Source of the DNA: JAAYYM01 sp964631375
Lineage (GTDB): Bacteria > Bacillota > Clostridia > Lachnospirales > Lachnospiraceae
Assembly (NCBI GenBank): GCA_964631375.1
Contig: CAZVYQ010000015.1
Coordinates: 1 to 56,757 of the forward strand
DNA length: 56,757 nucleotides
Direction: 5' to 3'
The position numbers and the translations under genes were made by a program. Of the stretch, positions 15,856 to 24,220 are shown piece by piece. Within the stretch, counting starts at the first letter, position 1. Every line of letters begins with the position of its first letter. The notes beneath the pieces are model-generated. The model did no database searches, was not told the origin of the DNA, and saw only the letters and a program-made list of their open reading frames with translations.

Positions 15856-15882
15856 ATATCGGTCAAAAGAATAAAAAGTTAA
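15856..15882 (-). promoter_or_regulatory. Sigma-28 (SigD) type promoter for yjfB
   Basis: On the minus strand: TTAA, exactly 15 bp, ACCGATAT. The SigD consensus is TAAA-N15-GCCGATAT, so 3 of 4 and 7 of 8 positions match, 58 bp upstream of a gene whose family is motility-regulated. The -35 overlaps the last codons of the membrane protein gene upstream. Confidence 0.72.
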
Positions 15883-17258
15883 TCATGAATCAATTGATAT
15901 AATTTGAATTGATATCGATCAAATCTAAAATCTCCCATAAATTCCGAAGTGTATGGGTTTTGATCCATAAAATCCTGAAATCTTTGTGCATATTCCTCAG
16001 TAACAATACACCAGATCTGTCCCTTGATATCTTGTATTTCCGTAACAGAGTAGTGTGTCAGGTCGGGATAATAAAAACCAAGACACTCCGCAATTGCATC
16101 GGCCTCCTCAAAGGATATGGTACCGTCTCCTGCTTCAAAATTTGCATCACATACGACCTGCATCGTATCCAAACCATCAGCGTATTCAATTTGATATTCC
16201 TTTTCATATCCAATCACGCCAATGACTAAGACAAATACACAGATGATTCTTCGGTATGCTTTCTGGAGTGTTGATACAGATATAGAAAAGAAAAGCCATA
16301 ATGCTCCAAAGGCAAAGAACAGATAGCGGTCAACAAAGATATTGGCAGTCATGATCTTTGATATTATGGTTCCAAAAACCAAAACGCCATAATATGTAAG
16401 AAATCCGCAAAACGCAAACCAGTCATCCGAAGATCGATCTTTTTTAAAAATAAACCTTACCAGCAAAAAGAGCATCAGAACAGCCAATGCAATCGAGACA
16501 AACGCATTTCCTACTGTATAAGGATAACGCAGATATTTAATAAATACAGACAATGTAATCTCTGGCATGGCAAAATAACCGCTAACCGTTTGAAATTGTC
16601 GAATTGTTGTGATCATACAAGGCAGATACAGCAAAATGGTTGCTCCAAGACAGATGAACCATCTGCGGATATGCTTGCGGTCTGCCAGAATATAATATAG
16701 TAACAAGAATAAGTAAACAAAACCAACAGTTACGAATGCAAAATGATGAGTATATCCTGCTCCGACACTGAACAGCGTAAAGACAAACCAGTTATGTCGT
16801 GAACTGTTCTTGATTACTTCATATGCATAGATGGCACTGGCTGTTGCAAAGAAGAATCCCCAACTGTACATACGGATCTCGACACCGTAAAATAACAGAT
16901 AGGGCATAGTAAAGAGACATATTATAAAGAAATAGGAAGCAGCATTTGAAAAGCGACGGCGAACTGTCGTTGCACCAAGTAACATGGTAAATACCATGGG
17001 TATGATGGATGTGATCTTCATGACCTGAATGTTATATCCCCAGATGTCTGTCATGAGTTTTAACAGAATATTGTAAAACGGAGGAAGTGTATCATTTGCA
17101 GAACGACTGAGAACACCGGCCATATTCGTTCGAATGAGACTGGCTGTGAAGGCTTCATCCAACCAGACATTGTTGTTAAAAATCAAAGAAATATATACAA
17201 TTGTACCAATGAAAACTAAGAAAAATGCCGTAAATGAGGCTTTTTTTTGTTGGTTCAT
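15879..17258 (-). CDS. GT-C type polytopic glycosyltransferase-like membrane protein
   Basis: A 459-residue membrane protein with roughly eleven hydrophobic segments, resembling the GT39/PMT-like (GT-C) transferases that use lipid-linked sugars. The first outer loop has NNNVWLDEAFTASLIR, where Asp-Glu corresponds to the acidic catalytic motif of the group, followed by NDTLPPFYNILLKL, also common in it. About 80 C-terminal residues form a soluble tail. The acceptor is unknown. I chose the ATG at 17256-17258, with AAGGAG about 11 bases upstream; upstream in-frame ATGs would add 31 residues overlapping the divergent promoter. It is divergent from the WecG/TagA-like gene, which also concerns surface sugars. 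Confidence 0.75.
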   Translation of the reverse strand: MNQQKKASFTAFFLVFIGTIVYISLIFNNNVWLDEAFTASLIRTNMAGVLSRSANDTLPPFYNILLKLMTDIWGYNIQVMKITSIIPMVFTMLLGATTVRRRFSNAASYFFIICLFTMPYLLFYGVEIRMYSWGFFFATASAIYAYEVIKNSSRHNWFVFTLFSVGAGYTHHFAFVTVGFVYLFLLLYYILADRKHIRRWFICLGATILLYLPCMITTIRQFQTVSGYFAMPEITLSVFIKYLRYPYTVGNAFVSIALAVLMLFLLVRFIFKKDRSSDDWFAFCGFLTYYGVLVFGTIISKIMTANIFVDRYLFFAFGALWLFFSISVSTLQKAYRRIICVFVLVIGVIGYEKEYQIEYADGLDTMQVVCDANFEAGDGTISFEEADAIAECLGFYYPDLTHYSVTEIQDIKGQIWCIVTEEYAQRFQDFMDQNPYTSEFMGDFRFDRYQFKLYQLIHD

Positions 17259-17301
17259 CACAATCATCGCTCCTTGTTTAAACATAGTATCATAGTTGCA
17301 G

Positions 17302-17330
17302 TTGAAAAGAAAGTTTATTTTTGCTATACT
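17302..17330 (+). promoter_or_regulatory. Sigma-A promoter for the WecG/TagA-like and yitT genes
   Basis: TTGAAA (17302-17307), 17-bp spacer, TATACT (17325-17330), 39 bp before the ATG at 17370. Confidence 0.65.
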
Positions 17331-17369
17331 GTTGTGGATGTGAAGCATCAAAAAGAGGGTGTGCGGATT

Positions 17370-18059
17370 ATGAGAAAGATGCAGTTATTGGGGATAGAAC
17401 TTAGAGACTATTCCGTCAAGGAATCTCTGAGACTGGTAGGACAGTATCTGAATAATGCAAGGCTTGACACGATCTGCTTTTTATCGACAGATACCTTGCT
17501 GAATGCAAGAGAAGATAAAAATCTGAAACTCTGGCTGGAGTCGATGGATCTGACGATCCCGGTGAGCGAGGAGATTCTCCATGCAGCGGGGATTACGAAT
17601 CGCACTAGGATTAAGGAAGTCATAAATAGTACTTTTTACAGGGAATTTATCAGGAGACTTTCTAATGAAAAAAGGACGATGTTTATTCTGACGGAAACGC
17701 AGAGTGTACTGGATGCTTCGCGAGAGTATATAGAGAAAAATGCAGCCGGAATACAGATCGTCGGTACATATGCTTTTGAGAATCTGACAGGAGATGAAGC
17801 CACGATTATCAACGATATTAACAGTGTGGTACCTGATATCGTGATTTCAAGGCTGTCATCACCAAAGCAGGAACAGTTTGTATTTGAAAATAAAAGTAAG
17901 ATTAATGCGAAGATCTGGATCGCGTTAAAGGATACATTTGTTGCAAAAGAGAACGCAAAAGGATTAAAGTTTGAAAAATTGAGCAAACTGATTGAGAAGA
18001 CCATATTTAGGAGAATGGTTACTAAATATGAGAATGATCAAAGCAAGGGAGACTCATAG
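17370..18059 (+). CDS. Divergent WecG/TagA/CpsF-family protein
   Basis: A 229-residue protein with the outline of the WecG/TagA/CpsF (GT26) glycosyltransferases, which add N-acetylmannosamine-type sugars to lipid-linked precursors. The parts that match are an N-terminal FLSTDTLLNAREDKNLKLWL in place of the usual TxN...AR-x-D segment and the C-terminal SSPKQEQFVFENKSKINAK for the GxPKQE motif. The usual Asp-Gly motif, which contributes the catalytic Asp in TagA, is read here as Val-Ser (TIPVSEEIL). The protein may thus be inactive or have a changed reaction. Start chosen at 17370, with a GAGGG site. It ends directly against yitT (TAGATG). Confidence 0.68.
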   Translation: MRKMQLLGIELRDYSVKESLRLVGQYLNNARLDTICFLSTDTLLNAREDKNLKLWLESMDLTIPVSEEILHAAGITNRTRIKEVINSTFYREFIRRLSNEKRTMFILTETQSVLDASREYIEKNAAGIQIVGTYAFENLTGDEATIINDINSVVPDIVISRLSSPKQEQFVFENKSKINAKIWIALKDTFVAKENAKGLKFEKLSKLIEKTIFRRMVTKYENDQSKGDS

Positions 18060-18932
18060 ATGTTTTTTCTCAAACAAGGATCCGCAGTGAAAGATTATCT
18101 GGCCATTCTGTTAGGAACCGCATTGATGGCGGTGGCTATCAAAAGCATTTACGATGCAGCTGGACTGGTTACGGGCGGATTTACGGGAATATCGATTATG
18201 ATCAAAGGAATGTCCGAAACCTATTCAGGTAAGGGCGTTCCTTTGTGGTTTACCAACCTTTTGTTAAATATCCCTTTGTTCACAGTGGCCATTTTGTTGA
18301 AGGGAAGCAGATTTTTATGGAAAAGCCTGTTTGGAACTTTTTTTCTATCTGTATGGTTGTATGTACTTCCCCTCTTTGTTTTGATTCAGGAGGATATCTT
18401 TTTGACGGCACTGTTTGGAGGACTGCTTGGTGGAGCCGGAATTGGAATTGTGTTACGTGCAGGTGCCACAACAGGCGGCGTGGATTTATTGGCAACCTTA
18501 ATTCACGATTATTTCAGACATTATGCAGTAGTACAGATTATGATGGTCATTGATGCAATGATTATTATATCCGGTGCTTATATTTTTGGATTTAACCGTG
18601 CATTATATGCCGTGCTTGCAGTCTATATTACCACAAGGGTCTCGGATTTTATGATTGAAGGTTCAAAATTTGCCAAGGTAGTATATATTATTACGGAAAA
18701 GTACGAAGAAACTGCATTGATGATCATGGAAGAACTGAAACGAGGAGCTACGGCACTGGATGCAAGAGGTATGTATACAGGTGAGGAAAAGGATGTCCTG
18801 TTTTGTGTGGTTTCAAAAAAGGAAACGGTACGTCTGAAGGAAATGGTTTATCGCCTTGATCATAATGCGTTTGTAATCGTAACCGATGCAAGAGAGGTGC
18901 TGGGAGAAGGGTTTGTCATGGAAAGTGCATAA
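18060..18932 (+). CDS. YitT family membrane protein (DUF161 + DUF2179)
   Basis: A 290-residue inner-membrane protein of the YitT family. Five or six transmembrane segments occupy residues about 10-195, including GAATGGVDLLA-type glycine-rich text (RAGATTGGVDLLATLI), which is typical of DUF161. The C-terminal 80 residues (VVYIITEKYEETALMIMEELKRG) are the cytoplasmic DUF2179 domain. Function is not established for the family; a transport role is often suggested. Its ATG follows the stop of the WecG/TagA-like gene with no gap, so it depends on the same transcript. No terminator is obvious behind it. Confidence 0.9.
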   Translation: MFFLKQGSAVKDYLAILLGTALMAVAIKSIYDAAGLVTGGFTGISIMIKGMSETYSGKGVPLWFTNLLLNIPLFTVAILLKGSRFLWKSLFGTFFLSVWLYVLPLFVLIQEDIFLTALFGGLLGGAGIGIVLRAGATTGGVDLLATLIHDYFRHYAVVQIMMVIDAMIIISGAYIFGFNRALYAVLAVYITTRVSDFMIEGSKFAKVVYIITEKYEETALMIMEELKRGATALDARGMYTGEEKDVLFCVVSKKETVRLKEMVYRLDHNAFVIVTDAREVLGEGFVMESA

Positions 18933-19017
18933 ATATCAAAGATTTTCTCTTTCCTTTTTTGTGTATTTGTATTAAAATGTGAGATAGGTATGAGCATACA
19001 GCAAAGGAAGTGAGATT

Positions 19018-20106
19018 ATGATATCAAACCAGACGCTTCAAAGTACAATAGAAGGCTTGAAGGCCATTACAAAGATAGATTTTGCCATCGTGGACATGGA
19101 TGGAAAAGCAATTGTTTCAACCATATCGAATGATTTTGATTATGAGTCCATGGCAGAGAGCTTTGCGGTTTCGGCGGCTGACAGTCAGGAGATACAAGGC
19201 TTTCAGTTTTTAAAAATCTTTGATGAACAACAGCTAGAGTATATTTTAATCGTACAGGGTGATAGTGACGATTCTTATATGGTGGGCAAAATTGCCGCTT
19301 TTCAGATACAGAATCTTCTGGTAGCATATAAGGAGAGGTTTGATAAGGATAACTTTATTAAGAACCTGTTGCTGGATAATCTGTTATTAGTGGATATCTA
19401 TAATCGCTCCAAGAAGTTGCATATAGAGACTGAGGTCAAACGGGTTGTGTTGTTAGTAGAGACGTTGGGTGAGAAGGATACCAATTCACTGGAAAGCGTA
19501 CGCGGTCTGTTTAGTACAAAATCAAAGGATTTTATTACAGCTGTAGATGAGAAAAGCATAATTGTTGTCAAGGAACTAACAGAGCAGGAATCCTATGAAG
19601 AGGTTGAAAAGACGGCAAGACAGATTCTGGGCGTGTTTGATTCAACAGCACGGGAGGGCGTGCATGTTGCATACGGAACAATTGTAAATGAGATCAGAGA
19701 GGTAAGCCGATCTTATAAAGAGGCTAAAATGGCACTGGATGTAGGCAAGATCTTTTTCAATGAAAGAGACGTTGTAGCCTACAGTGAATTGGGCATCGGA
19801 AGGTTGATCTATCAGCTGCCGATTCCACTCTGCAAGATGTTTATAAAGGAGATATTTGACGGAAGATCACCGGATGAATTTGACGAAGAGACACTGGTGA
19901 CTATCAATAAGTTCTTTGAAAACAGCCTGAATGTTTCCGAGACCAGTCGACAACTCTATATACATAGAAATACACTGGTTTATCGACTGGACAAACTGCA
20001 AAAGAGTACAGGACTTGATTTAAGGGTTTTTGAAGATGCCATTACCTTCAAGATTGCACTAATGGTAGTCAAATATATGAAGTACATGGAGAACTTTGAG
20101 TATTAA
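19018..20106 (+). CDS. PucR/CdaR-type transcriptional regulator
   Basis: A 362-residue regulator with the PucR-type C-terminal helix-turn-helix: FENSLNVSETSRQLYIHRNTLVYRLDKLQ, near residues 300-330. The central segment (VAYGTIVNEIREVSRSYKEAKMALDVGK, about 220-250) is the GGDEF-like linker region usual in CdaR and PucR proteins. The N-terminal 110 residues could be a small-molecule sensor. Target and effector are unknown; family members regulate carbohydrate diacid, purine or amino-acid use. It stands alone, 85 bp after yitT and 32 bp before ftsE, so read-through into ftsEX is possible. This is unrelated to the YbbR-type CdaR at 41929. Confidence 0.85.
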   Translation: MISNQTLQSTIEGLKAITKIDFAIVDMDGKAIVSTISNDFDYESMAESFAVSAADSQEIQGFQFLKIFDEQQLEYILIVQGDSDDSYMVGKIAAFQIQNLLVAYKERFDKDNFIKNLLLDNLLLVDIYNRSKKLHIETEVKRVVLLVETLGEKDTNSLESVRGLFSTKSKDFITAVDEKSIIVVKELTEQESYEEVEKTARQILGVFDSTAREGVHVAYGTIVNEIREVSRSYKEAKMALDVGKIFFNERDVVAYSELGIGRLIYQLPIPLCKMFIKEIFDGRSPDEFDEETLVTINKFFENSLNVSETSRQLYIHRNTLVYRLDKLQKSTGLDLRVFEDAITFKIALMVVKYMKYMENFEY

Positions 20107-20138
20107 GTGTGTGGTACTGCATAGAGGAGAGATGAGAA

Positions 20139-20825
20139 ATGATTAAGATGGAGGGAGTAAGCAAGTCTTATTCTACCGGTACGCCGGCATTGAATAATGT
20201 CAGCCTACATATCAGAAAAGGGGAATTTGTTTTTATTGTAGGTGACAGTGGATCAGGTAAATCTACACTGATCAAACTGCTGCTTCGGGAGTTGACACCT
20301 ACCGAAGGACGTATCGTAGTCAATAATTATGAGTTAAATAAACTCAGAAGAAGAAAAATACCCAAATTCCGTAGAAATATTGGAGTTGTGTTTCAGGACT
20401 TCCGATTATTAAAGGACCGTAACGTTTATGAGAATGTTGCATTTGCTCAGCGTGTGGTCGAGACTCCAAACAGACAGATTCGAAAGAATGTACCGGCAAT
20501 GCTGTCTTTGGTTGGACTTGCGGAAAAATATAAGGCAAAGCCAAAGCAGTTATCGGGAGGAGAGCAGCAAAGAGTTGCACTTGCACGTGCTCTTGTAAAT
20601 AATCCACCGATTTTGCTGGCAGATGAGCCGACCGGTAATTTGGATCCCAGAAATTCATGGGAGATCATGAAACTGCTTGAGGAGATCAACAAACGAGGAA
20701 CCACTGTTCTTGTCGTAACACATAACAGAGAGATCGTAAATGCCATGAGAAAGCGGGTTATTACGGTTAAGAAGGGTATTATCGTAAGTGATGAAGAGAA
20801 GGGTGAGTATATAGATGAGGATTAG
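20139..20825 (+). CDS. ftsE: Cell-division ATP-binding protein FtsE
   Basis: A 228-residue ABC ATPase that drives the FtsEX complex at the membrane and regulates peptidoglycan hydrolysis during division or elongation. Walker A is GDSGSGKST (residues 35-43), the Q-loop is in VVFQDFRLL, the signature is LSGGEQQRVALARAL, and Walker B is ILLADEPTGNLD with the switch His in VVTHNRE. Length and motifs are standard for FtsE. A GAGGAG site precedes the ATG. It overlaps ftsX by 11 bp and heads the cluster ftsE-ftsX-M23 hydrolase-Ctp protease. Confidence 0.96.
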   Translation: MIKMEGVSKSYSTGTPALNNVSLHIRKGEFVFIVGDSGSGKSTLIKLLLRELTPTEGRIVVNNYELNKLRRRKIPKFRRNIGVVFQDFRLLKDRNVYENVAFAQRVVETPNRQIRKNVPAMLSLVGLAEKYKAKPKQLSGGEQQRVALARALVNNPPILLADEPTGNLDPRNSWEIMKLLEEINKRGTTVLVVTHNREIVNAMRKRVITVKKGIIVSDEEKGEYIDED

Positions 20826-21714
20826 TACACTGGCTTATACCTTTAAACAGGGTTTTAAAAATATTTTTCGGAACAAGACCTTTTCGTTGGCCTCTATTGC
20901 AACGATTGGTTCCTGTGTCTTCCTGTTTGGATTGTTTTATTCCGTATTATTGAATTTTCAGAACATTGTAAAGGAAGCACAATCGGGTGTGGCGATCACG
21001 GTATTGTTTGATGAAGGAATTTCAGACGAGAGAATACAGGAGATCGGAAATGAGATCTCAAACAGGGCTGAGGTTGCTAAGGTTAATTACATATCGGAAG
21101 AGGCAGCATGGGAATCCTTTAAGGTTGATTACTTGGGTGAATATGCAGATGGCTTTGAGGATGATAATCCATTGGAGGGCTCATCGAACTATGAGATTTA
21201 CATGAACGATGTCTCCAAGCAGCCGGCACTTGTCACCTATCTGGAATCCTTGGACGGAGTCAGAAAGGTAAATCGTTCCGACATCACTGCGGATACCTTA
21301 TCGAATATGAATGTCTTGATCGGATATGTTTCGGCCGGAATTATCTTTATCCTGTTAGCAGTATCGATCTTCCTGATCAGTAATACAGTAGTGATTGGTA
21401 TCTCTGTCAGAAAAGAGGAGATTTCGATTATGAAGCTGATAGGTGCAACGGATTTTGTCGTGCGGTCACCATTTGTCATAGAGGGTATCATAATCGGTAT
21501 TATCGGATCGGCTCTGCCATTGGTTGCAGTTTATTATATTTACAACAATGTTATCGTATATGCGATTGAGAAGTTTTCTTCTCTTTCAGATATATTGAAG
21601 TTTTTGTCAGTCGATGAAGTGTTTTATACATTGACACCGATATCCATTGCTATGGGGGTAGGGATTGGATTTCTGGGCAGCTTTTCAACAGTGAGAAAGC
21701 ATTTAAAGGTTTAA
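20815..21714 (+). CDS. ftsX: Cell-division permease-like protein FtsX
   Basis: A 299-residue partner of FtsE with the expected four transmembrane segments: one near residues 25-45, then an extracellular domain (about 50-165), then three close to the C-terminus. It begins MRISTLAYTFKQGFKNIFRN, typical of FtsX. The SVRKEEISIMKLIGATDFVVRSPFVIEG stretch is the coupling-helix region of the family. The extracellular domain should contact a peptidoglycan hydrolase; the next gene encodes a coiled-coil M23 protein, the natural partner. Overlaps ftsE by 11 bp. Confidence 0.95.
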   Translation: MRISTLAYTFKQGFKNIFRNKTFSLASIATIGSCVFLFGLFYSVLLNFQNIVKEAQSGVAITVLFDEGISDERIQEIGNEISNRAEVAKVNYISEEAAWESFKVDYLGEYADGFEDDNPLEGSSNYEIYMNDVSKQPALVTYLESLDGVRKVNRSDITADTLSNMNVLIGYVSAGIIFILLAVSIFLISNTVVIGISVRKEEISIMKLIGATDFVVRSPFVIEGIIIGIIGSALPLVAVYYIYNNVIVYAIEKFSSLSDILKFLSVDEVFYTLTPISIAMGVGIGFLGSFSTVRKHLKV

Positions 21715-21749
21715 CCGGGTCTGGGGAGAGACGTAAGGGGTCTGAAGAT

Positions 21750-22967
21750 ATGATGAAACGAAATTGGTTGCGTTTGATCGTTACCTTAATCATGACTTTA
21801 ATCATAGCGGCAGAGATGCCGCTTGTTGTGCGTGCATCCTTGACCAATGAAGTAATAGAGGAGAGCCAGAAGGCTGTGGATCAGGCCAATCAGGATAAGA
21901 AAAACCTGCAGTCCGGACTGAAGGATATCAAGACCCTTCTTAAAAATCTGGAAAGTGCGAAGGACAATCTTGAAAATTATGTGACACAGTTAGATGCCAA
22001 TCTTGCAGAATTGACTGCCAGAATTGAAGAGTTGAATGAACTGCTGGATGAAAAGCAGGCAGAAATCAATCAGACACTGAAGGAATTAGATGAAGCAAGG
22101 ATACAGGAAGAAGAACAGTACAATGCAATGAAGAAAAGAATCAAGTTCATGTATGAGCAGGGAAATACCTCGTACATGGAAATGATCCTGTCTGCGGAAT
22201 CATTTGCAGATTTTTTAAATAAAGCAGAATTTATTAATAAAATATCCGAATATGACAGAAATATGCTGGACAAGTATATTGCAACCAAGGAAAGTATTGA
22301 AGCCAAAGAAAAGCAACTCTCGGAAGAACAGGCAGAACTGGAGGATGTAAAGGCCAGTATTTCAGCTGAGCAGGAGTCAGTTTCAGCTCTGATTGATGCG
22401 AAGGAAACTGAGATTGTTTACTATGAGTCGGATATTACTAATAAAGAACAGGCTGTCAAGGATTATGAAGCAGAAATTGCTGCACAGGACGCCATGATCA
22501 GGGAACTGGAAGCAACGATTGCCGCAGAAAAGAAACGTCTGCTGGCAGAGAATAAATCAGCGATTTCCTATGATGGCGGACAGTTTAAGTGGCCGGCACC
22601 GGACTATAAAAGGATATCAGATGATTATGGAATGCGTATGCATCCGACACTTGGTGTTCAGCAGTTTCATAATGGGATTGATCTGGCGTCTAATTCAGGA
22701 ACGAGGATATTAGCGGCATATGACGGTGAAGTTGTGGCTGCTGACTATTCCGCTACGATGGGCAACTATATTATGATCGATCATGGTGATGGATTATATA
22801 CGATTTATATGCATGCCTCTGCACTGTTAGTATCTAAGGGAGCACTTGTTGTCAGAGGTGAACAGATCGCCAAGGTGGGTTCAACAGGCAGAAGTACAGG
22901 ACCGCATTTACATTTTGGAGTCCGATTGAACGGAAGCTATGTATCACCTTGGAATTATATACAATAA
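21750..22967 (+). CDS. Coiled-coil M23 peptidoglycan endopeptidase (FtsEX partner candidate)
   Basis: A 405-residue exported protein. An N-terminal signal anchor (about residues 8-28) precedes a long coiled coil (about 30-255) dense in Glu, Lys, Leu and Ala. The last 120 residues are a LytM/M23 domain. This layout is that of EnvC and of FtsEX-regulated hydrolases. Unlike EnvC, whose LytM domain is degenerate, zinc ligands appear intact: HNGID and HLHFG are both present. It is therefore likely a DD-endopeptidase itself. The coiled coil should bind the FtsX outer domain. It follows ftsX by 35 bp and precedes the Ctp protease by 24 bp. Confidence 0.9.
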   Translation: MMKRNWLRLIVTLIMTLIIAAEMPLVVRASLTNEVIEESQKAVDQANQDKKNLQSGLKDIKTLLKNLESAKDNLENYVTQLDANLAELTARIEELNELLDEKQAEINQTLKELDEARIQEEEQYNAMKKRIKFMYEQGNTSYMEMILSAESFADFLNKAEFINKISEYDRNMLDKYIATKESIEAKEKQLSEEQAELEDVKASISAEQESVSALIDAKETEIVYYESDITNKEQAVKDYEAEIAAQDAMIRELEATIAAEKKRLLAENKSAISYDGGQFKWPAPDYKRISDDYGMRMHPTLGVQQFHNGIDLASNSGTRILAAYDGEVVAADYSATMGNYIMIDHGDGLYTIYMHASALLVSKGALVVRGEQIAKVGSTGRSTGPHLHFGVRLNGSYVSPWNYIQ

Positions 22968-22991
22968 TGGAAATGGAAAGCTGTGTAATCT

Positions 22992-24188
22992 ATGAAAAAT
23001 AATAAAAATCTGTTGATTGGCCTCTTGATTGGACTGGTAACCGGTATATCATTATCTGTCTTTGTATGGAGCCTGATTACAATCATGTCTCCGCGTGAAT
23101 CTACAAATGCAGTGACTGCGGGAGCAATAGACTGGCCGGTTGTGAATGATAAGCTGGAAAAAATTCAAGACACAATTGATTTGTATTACAAGGATGAGAT
23201 CAAACAGGAAGATCTGGTAGAGGGAATTTACAAGGGCTTTGTGGCCGGTCTGCAGGATCCGTATTCTGTTTATTATACAAAAGAAGAGTATAACGAACTG
23301 ATGGAAAGTTCCTCGGGAGTCTACTGTGGGATTGGAGCATATCTGATGCAGGACGGAGAAAATGTGATCGTCATGCGGCCGATACCGAATTCACCGGCAG
23401 AAGAAGCAGGAATGCAAGCCGGAGACCGCTTTCTAAAGGTGGATGACAACGATGTTTCAGGCGAGGATGTTACTACGATAGCTGCCCGTGTCCGTGGCCC
23501 GGAGAATACACAGGTGACGGTCGAGGTCAAGCGTGAGGGCGAAAAAGATCCGTTGGTCTTTCACATGGAAAGACGTGAGATTGAGACACCTACTGTCGAG
23601 TATGAGATGATGAAGGATCAAATCGGATACATTGCGATTCTGGAGTTTGATGAGATTACAAAAACACAGTTTCGGGCAGCGTTGACGGATCTCACGGATC
23701 AGGGTATGAAGTCTCTGGTGCTGGATCTGAGAGATAATCCGGGAGGCAATCTGGACGCAGTTGTAGAAATTGCGGATGAAATTCTTCCGGAAGGTATGAT
23801 TGTATATACAGAAGATAAATATGAAAAACGACAGGAATTCAAATCAGATGCGAGACAGTTCATCGATCTTCCGATGGCGGTTTTGATTAATGAAAACAGT
23901 GCCAGTGCAGCAGAAATACTGGCAGGTGCAATCAAGGATTATGAGGCAGGAACATTGATCGGAACGACCACCTTTGGGAAGGGTATTGTTCAACAGGTTC
24001 TTCCGCTGGGAGATGGTACAGGAATCAAGGTAACAACCTCAAAATACTTTACACCTGACGGAAATGATATTCATGGAATCGGTATTGCTCCGGATATAGA
24101 ATTGGAGTTTGATGAAGAGGCATTTGAAAAGGATGAAAATGCAGACAATCAGTTGGATCGTGCAATAGAGATATTAGAGAAAGAGTAA
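22992..24188 (+). CDS. ctpA: S41 family C-terminal processing peptidase
   Basis: A 398-residue Ctp protease. A signal anchor spans residues 8-32. A PDZ domain follows at about 105-190 (GIGAYLMQDGENVIVM, with the SPAEEAGMQAGDRFLKVDD core). The catalytic S41 domain begins about residue 205. The nucleophile Ser lies in NENSASAAEI (303-305) and the general-base Lys in TFGKGIVQQ (about 330). Such enzymes act outside the membrane, often on wall hydrolases or signalling proteins. Position directly after the M23 endopeptidase suggests it may trim that protein or its relatives; this is inference. The start has a weak site (GGAAAG). Confidence 0.93.
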   Translation: MKNNKNLLIGLLIGLVTGISLSVFVWSLITIMSPRESTNAVTAGAIDWPVVNDKLEKIQDTIDLYYKDEIKQEDLVEGIYKGFVAGLQDPYSVYYTKEEYNELMESSSGVYCGIGAYLMQDGENVIVMRPIPNSPAEEAGMQAGDRFLKVDDNDVSGEDVTTIAARVRGPENTQVTVEVKREGEKDPLVFHMERREIETPTVEYEMMKDQIGYIAILEFDEITKTQFRAALTDLTDQGMKSLVLDLRDNPGGNLDAVVEIADEILPEGMIVYTEDKYEKRQEFKSDARQFIDLPMAVLINENSASAAEILAGAIKDYEAGTLIGTTTFGKGIVQQVLPLGDGTGIKVTTSKYFTPDGNDIHGIGIAPDIELEFDEEAFEKDENADNQLDRAIEILEKE

Positions 24189-24220
24189 TCAGACACACAC
24201 ATTAACGAGAGGATAACCGT

